Shown in pieces: positions 11,783 to 23,089 of a DNA stretch of 64,000 nt. The stretch covers positions 5,565,433 through 5,629,432 of the forward strand of contig CM029369.1 of assembly GCA_017165825.1 (NCBI GenBank). The letters run 5' to 3'. Each line of letters starts with the position of its first letter. The first letter of the stretch is position 1. The position numbers were made by a program, and so were the translations under genes. The notes beneath the pieces were generated by a model, which was given only the letters and a program-made list of their open reading frames with translations, was not told where the DNA came from and made no database searches. The stretch is from Hepsetus odoe (lineage: Eukaryota > Chordata > Actinopteri > Characiformes > Hepsetidae).

Positions 11783-12018
11783 GTGTCCTCTCTCACCACG
11801 TCCATAATGCTCCTCTTTGGTCTTCCTCTTCTCCTCTTTCCTGGCAGCTCCATCTTCAACATCCTCCTCCCGATATAATCCTCGTCTCTCCTCTGGACAC
11901 GTCCAAACCAGCGCAACCTTGCTTCTCTAACTTCGTCTCCAAAATGTCCAACCTGAGCTGTCCCTCTAATCCTGTCCATCCTCGTCACACCCAACGGAAA
12001 TCTCAGCTCTTAAAGTCT
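11783..12018 (-). mobile_element. RTE-like LINE fragment
   Basis: On the minus strand it translates as LGVTRMDRIRGTAQVGHF, then LRWFGRVQRRDEDYIGRRML and MELPGKRRRGRPKRSIMDVV. It covers the same C-terminal ORF2 region as the copies at 8.4 and 23.1 kb. A few codons (NEYI) are lost after DRIR. Both ends are truncated and no tail is present. Confidence 0.8.
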
Positions 12019-12508
12019 GCGCCAGTCACCGCTGTGTCACCATCCTGGCTACCCTCTCTATCATTTTTCTGAGATTGTATTGTGCTCCACTCACCTGTTG
12101 TCTGTGAGGTCAAGAGATTGATTTGATAGCAAGTATTAAGTGTTTGATATTCAGATAATTATACAGACAATATCCAGATCAAAGGATTCTAAAGAGATGC
12201 ATTTTGGAAACAGCCAGTGTTTAGACTCATACATCGCTTTTTCATTTATTTTCTATTCATGTTGCCTTTGCTTTATATTTATGAGACATTCACATTGCAT
12301 TGTGTTCTTTTATTAATACACAATTAACTGACCATTAATGTAACCGAGCACATAACATAATAGAACTGAGCACATCATTTGTTAAATTAAAAAAATACAA
12401 TCATTTATAAATAGCTCATTTAACTGCGATTAAATTTTTTGGTGCAATTACTGTACACTCTTTTACTAATTAGTTGTATAACATCAATGTATGTACCTTT
12501 TGGTACAT
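12019..12508. other. unique AT-rich spacer
   Basis: No recognisable element between the RTE fragment and the microsatellite. Confidence 0.4.
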
Positions 12509-12630
12509 ACAGACAGACAGACAGACAGACAGGCAGGCAGGCAGGCAGGCCGACAGGCAGACAGACAGACAGATAGCTAGACAGACAGACAGATAGCTAG
12601 ACAGACAGGCAGACAGACAGACAGACAGAC

Positions 12631-12669
<39 letters not shown>

Positions 12670-12676
12670 CAGATGG
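12509..12676. repeat. compound GACA/GGCA/GATA microsatellite
   Basis: Order: (ACAG)n, then (GCAG)n, then (ACAG)n, then two perfect tandem copies of a 20-bp unit acagacagacagatagctag at 12561-12600, then (ACAG)n, then (ATAG)n. The frames across it are low complexity and not genes. Confidence 0.95.
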
Positions 12677-13689
12677 ATATTGATGTATATATGTATGTAT
12701 AGAATTCAATATATGTAAACATTGTACTTTAATATACATATATATATAAAGTATGTATACATAGTATGTATTTTTATTGTTAAAACTAACGAGAGCATTT
12801 TATATTTTGCTTGTTTTTGCTGTTTTACCTAGTAAGAAAAATAGTCTATGTTCTTAAATGAATCCTTTTTCTGAATCATGTGTTCAAATGTCACCACCAC
12901 ACTATCTCTAAAATCTCTGAGCTCTAGAGAAAGAAGTCAATTCCATTCAGGATATATTTGCTGGGACTGCTGGAAGCAATAACTTTGGGATAAGCCAACT
13001 GCAGGCTTCAAGGTCAGAATATGAGCGGTTGCAGGGTTAGTGGCTGGCTTTCCGAAACAGAAGGGTAAAGGTCGTTGCTGCTTCTGTTCTAGCCCATGTT
13101 AAGACTTGCTGTTAAATTAAAGGGGCAGAGTCTTTCACCTTGTCTCTGCTGTTCATTTCTGGACGACAACTTGCACTTAGCCCCAGGGGGGTGTAGATCA
13201 GGTAGCAGGATCTCACTAATAGACTCGTAGTGGCTGTTTCTCTTCTCTTAGCTTGTGGCAGCTTAAAAATAGTATGCAACTGCAATTTTTAGTAGATATA
13301 AGTTGAGAGAACATGATGTTTAAATTTTCATCAGTAATGTTCAAAAGTTATAAAAAATGCAAGATGCAACAAACAACTTTTCCAGTGAGTCAGTCATTTT
13401 TTTGGTCGTTATTTGCAACTAAGATCATTTTTTGTCAGCCATTATTTAAAAAACTTCACACAGTATTTCCCGAAAAAGGAATGACCACAGTTAGGATGAT
13501 AAGATTTTCTTATACAGGATGAAATTATCTGTGCGGCTTATCCTAATCAGGAGCTTGTTTTTGAGGGTCTTGGGAACTATAGAGCCAACGGCAGATAAAC
13601 ACCCTGCACAGATACACAGACAAACACATTTACACTTAATTTAGCATCTCCATTCCACCTGACATGCAGGCTGTTGAGCTGTGGTAATT
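12677..13689. other. unique block
   Basis: No exon or mobile element recognised. The 69-codon frame at 13313-13522 is unremarkable. Confidence 0.4.
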
Positions 13690-13905
13690 AAAGTGAAAGT
13701 GACTATTTGTCATTGTGAAACGTGGCACAGCACACAGAGAGACACAACACAGTGCAACCCCCGCTTTTCACCCACACACACCGTGCAGCAGGGGGCAGCT
13801 ATTTAAAGCACCCGGGGAGCAGTGATGGGGAAGGTACCTTGCTCAAGGGTACCTCAGGGCAGCTTATTGGTTTGGGATTCAAACCCACAAACCCCCTCCC
13901 ATCTT
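13690..13905 (-). mobile_element. SINE-1, head truncated
   Basis: Reverse-oriented. aaagtgaaagtgactatttg, gtgcagcagggggcagctat, cccggggagcagtgatgggg and ccttgctcaagggtacctca are present. It breaks off just past the B-box complement at about 13905. Confidence 0.85.
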
Positions 13906-15591
13906 GGGGCTTTATCCAGAACCTTCATTCTTCTCACATATTAATGTGTTCCATCTCAAATATTAAAAGAAGGACAAAACCAATCCCATGCAATATTTCA
14001 GCCAATAGAACACTGGATAAATTGTGAGGAAGCAATCAGTGTCCTGCGTAGCAAGCATACCAAATCCTAGATTTGGCATTTATTATTCCATTTCAAAATG
14101 CCCCTGTGTGCCAAAACCTGAAATACAAATAGACCTTTGGAGCACTTTCTGCAGCATATGATCACCATTCCCAGGATTAACATAAATAATCTTTCTGGAG
14201 CTGCATGCCTCCAAGACCAAACTCGCTCTCTGGAATTCTAAATCTGCCATGTTCTTCATGCCTTACCTTCTCCAAAGCAGAGAAAATGAACTGGACTGTT
14301 AGCACATTGAAGGTTTGCTTATAAAAACACATTACAGACCAATTTGATAATTTATATTACTGCGAGAGGGATAAACACATGCCGAAAATATGAATGTAAT
14401 GGTACGAATGACACCAGCTATATGATATGAATACAATTTCCAACAATAGATGACCTTGTGTCAGCTCTTATTATTTTCATCCAGGCCAAAGCCGTAGCAA
14501 ATGGATATAAAGCATTTTGGAGTAAAACCTCTTCTGCTGTTTTCTCTGCTCGCATGACAAGGGCAATTAGACACAAAAAGAAGCAGGTAAAGGAAAAGCT
14601 AATATGAAAAGTGTAAAAGTGGATGTCTTTTTCATGTAGAAGAATAAAAATGTTGCACCTGATTTTGCTTTATCTAAAGCATGGAGAGGAAGAAGCGCTC
14701 CTGCTGAAATACTACTCTCGGTGGGCTTTTATCTCTCACCTAACTTGACAAAAAAAGAAAGCAAAAATAAAAGAAAAACAACGATGTAATAGCTGCCTGG
14801 CTCTTTGAAGAGATATAATGAAATAACATTATTTCTGAAAGCATTTTAGGCAAAAGCATAAACAGGGTGCAATGCTCCCCCATCAAACGTCAAAATGGTT
14901 TAAGACTACATTAATGTATTCCTAGCCCTGAGTCAGGCTGCAGCGTTGACTGACATCCACATCCAATCAAACTCCCATTCTGCTCTCGCCTTACTGCCAC
15001 ATAAATTTTAATGACTTGATGGTAGATTATTCCACATACAAATCTGCTAAATAAACTTTGCTCTTTTTTTTTGCTCTTGTCTGAGTAATTTAGGGTATTT
15101 GAGCTCCAAAGGGCCAGTAAGCAGTCCCTTCAGAGGCTGATAACCCACTGAGAGTCCCTCTGGAACCCTCCATCAGAGAGGCGTCTCCTATTGGCATGCA
15201 GGTTGGTGGTGCCGTTTTTGAAACAAAGCTTCTCTTCAGGTTCATTACCACAGCATTGATTTTCACTCTAGGAGGTGAGCTTGAAGCATTTCTGAATATT
15301 TATGAACGCCCCATTGCGGACGTCTATAGAGAGAAGTCTCGGAATCAAAGAAAATGTTTTTTAAAGCAATGTCACAGCTCTGGATGTGGTCAGTTAAGGC
15401 GACCGAATGTGAGGATAACTTTACAGACTGACTTCAGCAGAGACATGCGAGAGAGAGGTTTAGGCCTCCTGAAAACCCATTTCAGTCACAAAACAGAAGC
15501 TAACATTGGTTGAATTTTACTGGAGGCAAGACAGCAAGGCTTATTTGCTTCATCCTAACTAGCAGTCTGGCTCCCTACAGGCCACTTCTGA
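13906..15591. other. long unique block
   Basis: About 1.7 kb with no recognised repeat or exon. The 105-codon frame at 15196-15513 is not recognisable. Complexity is high and repeats are absent, so parts may be conserved non-coding DNA; this cannot be judged here. Confidence 0.35.
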
Positions 15592-15898
15592 AAAGTGAAA
15601 AGCTGAAAGTGACTATTCTTGCCATCGTGAAACACGGCACAGCACACAGTGAGACACAACGAAATTCACCTTCTGATTTTCACCCACACACCGTGCAGCA
15701 GGGGGCAGCTATTTAGTTTATTTATTGTGCTGTGTTTCACAATGACAAGAATGGTCACTTTCACTTTAAAGCACTTGGGGAGCAGTGATGGGCACGGTAC
15801 CTCAAGAGTACCTCAGGGCAACCTTCTGGTCTGGGATTTAAAGCCAAGACTTCCTGATCTTGGAGACAACTTCCTAACCACTAGACCACCACTGTCCC
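15592..15898 (-). mobile_element. SINE-1 with an internal inverted tail insert
   Basis: Reverse-oriented copy complete from the tail to ctaaccactagaccaccact. It is interrupted at 15716-15764 by 49 bp holding a forward-oriented SINE-1 3' end (gtttcacaatgacaagaatg, tcactttcac). TTTA flanks the insert on both sides (15712-15715 and 15765-15768), as expected for a tiny 5'-truncated SINE insertion. Confidence 0.85.
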
Positions 15899-16417
15899 GT
15901 GTATAGTATATCATCTAGTACCATATATTACCAAGTTTGGGGTGAAAAAGTTTTAATGAGCATTTGATTAAAAGCAGAGCATTTTACTGAACTTTATTTC
16001 AAGAAAAGCTGCCATTCTTTTTATTCACCTATCTAACCTATCCATCTCTGCTACAGATGAAAACAGCATCCCTCTTTTCTTTTTTTCTAAGCAACATGAG
16101 TGTAAAATTATAACGTATCCAATAGGTGAAGATAATTGTAACACATTGAGGGACTGTTTATAAAAGCAGATTTTTGCAAAAACATAATCTAGCAATTTCA
16201 TTATTCCAATACAGTCCAGAAATAAAAGTATAAAACTATTTTTGTGAATAGAAAGCATGTCAAAAGTGGCAAATATATTATATATTTGCATGAAACAACA
16301 GATAAACAATAAAACAATAAAACCGAAATACATTTCAAACTCATGTTGTTTCCATAAATTTGATGAATCTGAGAATAAAAAATTTAAAGTTAAAATAGGA
16401 AGATATGAGGGTAGAGC
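15899..16417. other. unique spacer
   Basis: AT-rich. The minus-strand frame at 16025-16447 (140 codons) is mostly random sequence that runs into the CATC repeat, so it is not called a gene. Confidence 0.4.
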
Positions 16418-16454
16418 ATCCATCCATCCATCCATCCATCCATCCATCCATCCA
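16418..16454. repeat. (CATC)n microsatellite
   Basis: About nine tandem CATC units. Confidence 0.95.
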
Positions 16455-16629
16455 ACAGTCTTTTTTCTAGGTTAGTCTATTGAAAGAAAAGCTGCAGGTT
16501 TACTCTTTGCAGTTAAATGTCGACAAACGTTTGAATCATCTAATTTATTGGTCCACATCCGTTCCCTTCTGGTCCATGAAGACTTGCTGTGCAAAAACAT
16601 GGACACTAAATACAAAGAATGCGCTGGTT

Positions 16630-17320
16630 ATCGCTGGGCAAACTGTTGACAAGAATATTTAAGCTGTAACTTCCGAAGTTCTTCAAAGACAGTTTATTTC
16701 CTTTGGCCTCCGATCTGCATGACGAGGAGTGTCGGCAGAAACTTGTTTACCTGGCTGACATCTTCTCTGTTTGAAATGAACTGAATGTAGGTCTGCAGGG
16801 AGTCTGGGTTACCCTTTTCAACTCACAGAACAAGGTAGAGGCCAAGATAAAGAAGCTGCTATTCTGGGGGAGCTGTATGAAAAAAAAAAACTCCACATCT
16901 GTGTTTCTCAGTCTTTCACACAATGAAAACAACGCGATCATGGGTGTACATGAAAACAGTGTGGTTCCATAGCACCTCAGTCATCTTGCAGTTCAGCAAT
17001 CCTTCCTACATATAGATACATGATGTGGATTATGATGAGTTTCCAAGCTATCTTTCCAAAAGCATGAGTGGTTGACCTGTCATCTGATGGAGCACTGCAG
17101 TTACAGTTTAAACAACTGTACTGATTGATTTTTTGACTGATGTTATGACGGCATACCCGGCTCTTGCAGAACAAGCCTTGACATTGTCATGCACGACTCA
17201 AAGCCTGTTGAGAAAGACCTGAGGCTTAAACTGTCTGCAATAGTGCCCAACAGCACCAAGCTTTAGGCAGAGTTGCAGTTGCAGTCCTCACATTAAAATT
17301 GGCAAGCAATGATCTATAAC
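16630..17320 (+). mobile_element. hAT-superfamily transposase relic
   Basis: With frame shifts, the + strand reads DEECRQKLVYLADIFSV, then NELNVGLQGVW, NSQNKVEAKIKKLLFWG and later DLRLKLSAIVPN. This order is typical of hAT/ZBED-type transposase-derived proteins: a helical stretch leading into the C-terminal dimerisation segment. Stops and frameshifts are spread throughout, so it is dead. Upstream (about 16500-16630) may be an even more decayed part. Terminal repeats and an 8-bp target duplication were not found. Confidence 0.6.
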
Positions 17321-17604
17321 CACTGGCGACTGATTAGAAAACCTAAATGTTGTTTTTTAGAGCCCGCACAGAAATATTTAAGACATACTTCCTCTGTAGG
17401 CGTGTCCCAATTCTGCAGCTGCATCTGTATTTAAGGAATGCATCATAGAGCCAGACTAAGCTGTGCCAATCCAAAGGCTTCTTCAAATATTGGTGAGAAA
17501 CGCAGCATTTGTTACCATAGATATGGAGAATCCAATGTATCCTTCGCAATCTACCGTATTACAAGATTCATTGCAGGCTGGTAATGATTGTTTTATCAGT
17601 TAAA
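17321..17604. other. unique spacer
   Basis: Downstream of the hAT relic. Nothing recognised. Confidence 0.35.
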
Positions 17605-17615
17605 AAAAATAAATA

Positions 17616-17655
<40 letters not shown>
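17605..17655. repeat. (AAAT)n-(AT)n microsatellite
   Basis: A short AAAT run followed by about 16 AT units. Confidence 0.95.
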
Positions 17656-17661
<6 letters not shown>

Positions 17662-18407
17662 TTTTTGCATTGTTTAAAGCACAACATCATAATTTAACAA
17701 TAATTTAATTTTAACAGATCCAAGTTGCCTTAATCAAAGTTTCATCAAAAGTATTATCTGCTTTTTATCCATAAATATCTAAATAAGCCTATCTCAGAGG
17801 AAAAACAGCCGGTAGACTCGGGTGCTCGTATCAATTAGGGAATGCAAATCAGAATGAGTCAGAGTAGGAGGAACTGTGTGGAGAGATTTAGGGCTTCCGA
17901 GAAGGAAGATAGACACGACAAAATGTGAGAGCTCCTAAAAGGACACATCAAAGCAGAATAAACACATGATGGCAACCACCATGTTCTCTGCTGGGAGATG
18001 GAAAGTGCCACAGCCAGAGAATGTATCTCCTTGTGGCATGTCTTTTTTCAAGCTATATTGATGTTTTTAAAGCATCCAAATGACTTCAGTCCTCTGGTTT
18101 GCTCCCTGGAGCCCTCACTTTTGATTCTCACAAATTAAAACATTTTAGTAAGCGCCTAAGGAATTCATCTTGGACTCATGGGAGATTTATTTATCCTTTA
18201 TTTATTCATCAACTGCCACTGGAGGGGGAAAATGTTTTCTTTAATTATGCAAACTAAAAAACAAGTCACATGACAAGCGCTGTTGCATTACCTGCATTAC
18301 ATTGCTAAAAAGACGAGTCGTTTTCACTGAAACCTCACTGAAAACGAGAGACATTCAGAAGAGTTAAAAATTCTAAACTACATCCCACATTTTGTTTAGA
18401 ACTGAAA
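17656..18407. other. unique block
   Basis: No recognisable element or exon. Confidence 0.4.
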
Positions 18408-18656
18408 GAGGCAACAGTGGTGATGGTTAGGGACTGGACCCAGGATTGGAAGGTCATGGGTTTGAATCAGTAGGTTGCCCTGAGGTACCCTTGAGCAAGT
18501 TACTGTCCCCGTCACTGCTCCCCGGGTGTTTTAAATTTAGGTGTAAACGCAGAGGCTGCCCCCTGCTGTACAGTGAAAAGCAGAGGTTGAATTTTGCTGT
18601 GGTTCACTGTCTGCTGTGTTTCACAATGACACTAACAGTCACTTTCATTTTCAAAA
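18408..18656 (+). mobile_element. SINE-1, nearly full length
   Basis: Worn head gaggcaacagtggtgatggt, B-box-like gggtttgaat, ctgaggtacccttgagcaag, ctgctccccgggtgttttaa and ending gtttcacaatgacactaaca with cactttcattt. A gtgtaaacgcagag piece is repeated out of order in the middle, so there has been a small internal rearrangement. Confidence 0.85.
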
Positions 18657-18836
18657 GGTATTTTAAAGTTTTGAAGCATGGAAACAAGCCTGCTTACACC
18701 GAACGTAAACCGAATGTGGATGTGATTCGGTGCTGAACCATGATTATTGGAGCTAGGCCTTCCGGTTATAGGTAGACCGTGAGTGAAATGTCAGTGCGAT
18801 GATGATGTCAGAGTGAACGTCGTATACCTGTGAGAC

Positions 18837-19190
18837 AGGATTGGGTCTAGACACCGATCTGACTACCCATGAACTGAGTGATCAAGGATGGCGACTCTTG
18901 GTCAGACAGATGATCAACAACCCAGTGGCGACTCTAAATGCTCCACAGTTCTTTTGTTGAGATTGGAGTCCCTTACAGAAAGATCAGTGCTGAAGTCTAC
19001 CAATCAGGTTTTTAAAGTGGAGTGGCCAGGCAGAAGCCATTACTCACTACAAGATTCATGACAGCCTGCTCTCAGTGTGCCAGCTGACCGTCAGACGCAA
19101 AAGCCTCAAATGAAGGCTGAGCTATTAGACCATAATTTCCAGGATACCAAGTCCTAAATATCGCCATAGCTACAAACAACACGATGGAGC
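18837..19190 (+). mobile_element. Tc1-like transposase relic (N-terminal half)
   Basis: Nucleotide blocks such as ggtcagacagatgatcaaca, ctccacagttcttttgttga, ggagtggccaggcagaagcc and cactacaagattcatgacag match, with decay, the region between the DNA-binding domains and the catalytic core of a widespread fish Tc1-like transposase. No open frame, no catalytic residues and no inverted repeats remain. Based on remembered family sequence, so moderate confidence. Confidence 0.55.
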
Positions 19191-19627
19191 TATAGAGTAG
19201 ATTTTCTGAGACAGGGTAGTGAAAGAGGTGGATGTAGGAAAAACGTAAAAGATCTTAAAAAATGCCTTTTCCAGAGTACTCGGGATCTCATACTGGTTGA
19301 GGTTTAAAAGTTTAACAGACATCGTCATTCCTAAGACATGGGCTGCCATGGTTACCAAAGATGATTTAAACAACTCCTAGACTAAAGTGCAGACTCTAAA
19401 TGATTCTGATAATGCCATTTCAGATTTTAAATTGAAATGCATTTACAAAAGTATTCTGAAGATATATTTCCTTTGCCATTCTGGAATATTATGAGTAGAA
19501 AGGTAAAAAAAAAATTGTATTAATCTGTAACAGAGGAAAATGGAAAATATGGTGTGAATAATATTTGTATGCACTGAATGCTAGAAACACATATATTTTG
19601 AATTGAAAATATTGAGGATGTGTATCT
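19191..19627. other. unique spacer
   Basis: No feature recognised. Confidence 0.4.
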
Positions 19628-19716
19628 CAGAGCTCCTGGTCTGGGATTCAAACCCTCCACCCTAACACTTGGATCCTGGACCCTTGTCCCTAACCACTAG
19701 ATCACCACTTCCCCAG
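19628..19716 (-). mobile_element. SINE-1 head fragment
   Basis: Only the tRNA-like part in reverse: ctggtctgggattcaaaccc and ctaaccactagatcaccact followed by tcccc. Body and tail are missing. Confidence 0.75.
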
Positions 19717-20838
19717 TTTTCCAGCCATTATTTAACCAGTTGTATCAAAGCATTTGGCAACAAATATTAATGGACTGAATAAAAATGACAAAAACTAATA
19801 CTTTTTAAGACAAATCACCAAAGATTGTCAGTGTCCTGAGGGATTCCTTTAGCTTCATTACTACATTCGTTATGTATTTCATTACATATTATCTTCATAT
19901 GCAATTCATTACGTATTATATATAAATTTTCTATTTATAATACAAAAAAATCTATTTAATGTCCACTTGCACCACTTTTTCTGTTATTGTCAGCTGATAA
20001 ATTGTATTTATTTTGATATCTTTTCATGGCTTATGTACTTTTTCATTATTTTCAGGAGGAGATAGATCTATTTCATTCACCAGTACCTGCAGTCCGGGAG
20101 TGTCTGCTACATCTTTGTCTTCATTGCACCACTTTCGTGGTGATAGATCTCCGGTCATAATGTGCAAGTGCAGACCTATTTTCTCAGAGGGGAACAATAA
20201 CTCAGCTCACCTCACATGGATTAAGAGCCTGCTCTGTTTACCTCCGTTAAACAATGACAAATACACATGGCTGGATGTCGCATCTGGCTGATCCACCACC
20301 AAGTCCAGGCTTCACATGTTTTATTTCATCGCACTGTGCATCTAACTTGGGTTGCCATTTTTCTGACAAAATCTCTGAGAATCTCTGAGAATGTAAAAGA
20401 TGACAAGACCACTAAAAACCCTCTACTAAGAATAAAATGTATGCATATTTACTATTCGTTCAAAAGTGTTCAGTCAACCCTTTTCATGGGTGAATTATTT
20501 TAAGATGCACAGGTTGCCCATACAGCTGTTCAGCTGAGCAAGCACATTCCCTCCATAGAACAATAGAAAAATGCTGCCAATAGAATAGGACACTCTGGTG
20601 CAGCCATAAGCCAAAGCCAAAGGTCATCATTCTCAATGACAAGTGTTATTTAGAAGGTTATAAAATCCACCAGCACTGGGCTACAGAGAGTGAAACAAGT
20701 GAAGGATCTCTATTTAATACCTCTGGAATGAGGTTGGGATGCATTTGTGATCTCAGAATATTCATCCAGCATTAGTAGCAGACCTCACTGATTGCCCAGT
20801 GGATGAAGTAAATCAAAACCCCACAGCTATGTTCTCAA
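19717..20838. other. unique block
   Basis: About 1.1 kb. No element recognised. A short direct repeat atctctgaga occurs twice near 20371-20390. Confidence 0.4.
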
Positions 20839-20965
20839 ATCATCTTCTTCTTCTTCTCTTTCTTCTTCTTCTTCTTGCTGCTCCCATTGAGGGGTCACCA
20901 CTGCAGATCATCCGTTTTCATTTTTTCCGGTCCTCTACATCTTCCTCCAATCAAGCCAACGCAAC
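20839..20965 (-). mobile_element. RTE-like LINE 3' end
   Basis: A (CTT)n tail complement, then gctgctcccattgaggggtc and accactgcagatcatccg. This is the reverse complement of the terminal segment also seen at 9130-9215 and 23091-23165. It ends near gccaacgcaaccttgc, so only about 85 bp of body remain. Confidence 0.7.
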
Positions 20966-22001
20966 CTTGCCCCCCATTAATACCGCAGAAGAAACTGGAT
21001 GAGCAGATCTACAAACTTTCAGATACAATCTCATAATAGCTGATGATATCAAGTGTGATTTTTCTGGACAAAATCTAGTTTGAACTTTTTTAAAAACAAC
21101 GAAGTGTGACCAATCCACACCTAAATTCCATTAGAGCTTATTTACAATATTAGACAGCATGACAGTCATATCCATTCAGATATGTGAGGTGCAACGTGTT
21201 TTTTCTCCCAAAATCACTTTTTCCTCCCTTTTTCCAGTCATTTGGTGATTCAGGTTATCAAACAGCAATTTTCATCTGGAGAGAAATTGCTGTCTTCATG
21301 AGGTCTCATGTTGTGAAAATTGCCTTTAATTCGGAACAGTGTACCATAATTACCATAAGTACGCTTTGCTGCGAGGCTTTTTGTTAAGCAAGAGGAGAAT
21401 ACGGCATTATCCCATTGTAGGATCTGAGGGGTTTTTTTGTTTTGTTTTTTTTATTTTTTTGAATAGAGTTGGAACAGTGCAACTGTTTCACAGCAAATGA
21501 TCTCTCTCTGCTGAATTAGGCCTCTTTAAATCAGGCTATTTTGAGAGTGCTGCAGCCAGGCATCAGCACTATGCAGTTGAGCCACTCTTCAGACAAGCTG
21601 AGGGATCCGAGAAAAGTACCATTTGAGTTTGCCTCACAGGTTTGCACTAGTTTCGCAAAACTCTCAATCTTCAGTCTTTTGCAGTTGCCATGAAATTTCC
21701 AGATTACAGGTTTATGTTTAAATGGCTGCGGCAGTTCAGCTCATTTAAAGATCATTTACCCTGCCATATCATCCTCCTCTCATTCTCATGTATCTGAGTG
21801 CATAAACATGTTGTGTCTAAAAGGAATAGTTGCACAGATTTGGACTTTTTTAGTGTTGAATGTAAAAATGACCTGAAAGAATTTTGCTAATAAGACTGCA
21901 CTCAAAGTGGCAATAAAAGTGGCTGTTCCACAGCAGCGTGTGATAAACATACTTATTCCCTCAATGCACATGTTTTTTTTTCACTTTACACAATAGTCAT
22001 G
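20966..22001. other. unique block
   Basis: No exon or element recognised. T-rich tracts lie near 21430-21460. Confidence 0.4.
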
Positions 22002-22003
22002 TA

Positions 22004-22499
22004 CAGTCCTGTTTAAAGCGTTTCGGCAGGTGTGAAAAAATGCTGTAAACAAAGAACGCATTCAGAAATGGAAGTGTTGATCATTTATTTTCATCAATCA
22101 ACAAAATGCAGTGAATGAACAAAAGAGAATCTAAATCAAACCAATATTTGGTGTGACCACCCTTTGCCTTCAAAATAGCATCAGTTCTTCTAGGTACACT
22201 TGCACACAGTTTTTGAAGGAACTCGGCTAGTCGGTTGTTCCAAACATGACTATGTTTCAACCTCCGTGTGACATTAATGATCATCAGTACCTGTTTGGTG
22301 AAACTGGTTGATCATACACCGACTATAATCCTAAAGAATCCCTGACTTTGTGCAAGTGTTTGTGCAAGGTAGTAACACCAAATATTGATTTGATTTAGAT
22401 TTTTCTTTTGTTCGCTCACTTTGCATTTTGTAAATGGATAAAAATAAACAATCATTATTTATATTTCTGAAAGTGTTGCTTTGCTTTTGCAGAGTACTG
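22004..22499 (-). mobile_element. Tc1-like miniature element, long inverted repeats
   Basis: The left end (TA, then cagtcctgtttaaagcg and ggcaggtgtgaaaaaatgct) and the right end (tttctgaaagtg to agagtactg) are inverted relatives. The minus strand of the left arm encodes the transposase C-terminus (AEFLQKLCASVPRRTDAI, KAKGGHTKYW). The right arm carries the mirrored caaatattgatttgatttag. The catalytic core is deleted and the right terminus has lost about 30 bp. Same family as the element at 29136-29681. Confidence 0.8.
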
Positions 22500-22512
22500 T
22501 GTATGTATGAAT

Positions 22513-22638
22513 GCACCCGGGGAGCAGTGAGGGTACCTTGCTCAGGGGTACCGCAGGGTAACCTACTTGTGAGGGAATCGAACCCACAATTTTCCGACGC
22601 AGGGCAACTCCCTAACCACCAGGCCACCGCTGCCCCAG
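22513..22638 (-). mobile_element. SINE-1, head half
   Basis: Starts at gcacccggggagcagtgagg and runs to the head complement aggccaccgctgccccag. Tail and cacggtgtgtg region are missing. It abuts the right end of the Tc1 miniature within about 12 bp. Confidence 0.85.
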
Positions 22639-22648
22639 TAAGTTGTAA

Positions 22649-22950
22649 GTTGGTAGTTCAAGGAAGGACAACCAATGAACGATCGATGGGGTCATGGATG
22701 TTGACAGCTCACTTATGAAATGGGTGAGCAAAGGTTAGCCTGTCTAGATCCTGGGTAGATCCTACAGAGGATCTACAGTTGCCCAGCGTAAAAGTCAAAG
22801 CTTGCTATGATAGAAAAGTGTGAGAACACCCAGTACATCAGACCCTACTATATACGGGTCAGCAAAGCTGCAGACAGGTCAGAGTGCCCATGCTGAACCT
22901 TCTCCTCAACAATCGAAGATGGTTTGCACTGATTGATCATGTTTTCTTTT
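22649..22950 (+). mobile_element. Tc1-like transposase fragment (second family)
   Basis: gttcaaggaaggacaacc, gatcgatggggtcatgg, ctacagttgcccagcgtaaa and ggtcagagtgcccatgctga resemble the helix-turn-helix/linker coding part of another fish Tc1-like transposase (pieces: VKACYDRKV, QVRVPMLN). Many small deletions; no intact frame. A small reverse-oriented piece of the same family lies at 57142-57215. Confidence 0.55.
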
Positions 22951-23070
22951 TGAGATTTTGAAGGTCACAAGGTCTTCATCTTAATCTTAATCAATTAACA
23001 CTGACAGAAACAGAAATTTACTGCAGGAGTGAAATGCAGATTTTTGTAGGGCAGATGAGATGACATAAAT

Positions 23071-23089
23071 AATAGAATAATATAAGTAT
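23071..23089 (+). repeat. left target-site duplication of an RTE-like LINE
   Basis: aatagaataatataagtat, identical to 24064-24082 on the other side of the LINE. Confidence 0.9.

Noticed and set aside
12470..12739. Minus-strand frame of Cys-Leu-Ser repeats
   Set aside because: Translation of the GACA/GATA microsatellite; not a protein.
16025..16447. 140-codon minus-strand frame starting in MDGWMDGWMD
   Set aside because: The start is the CATC repeat; the rest is AT-rich unique sequence with no recognised domain.
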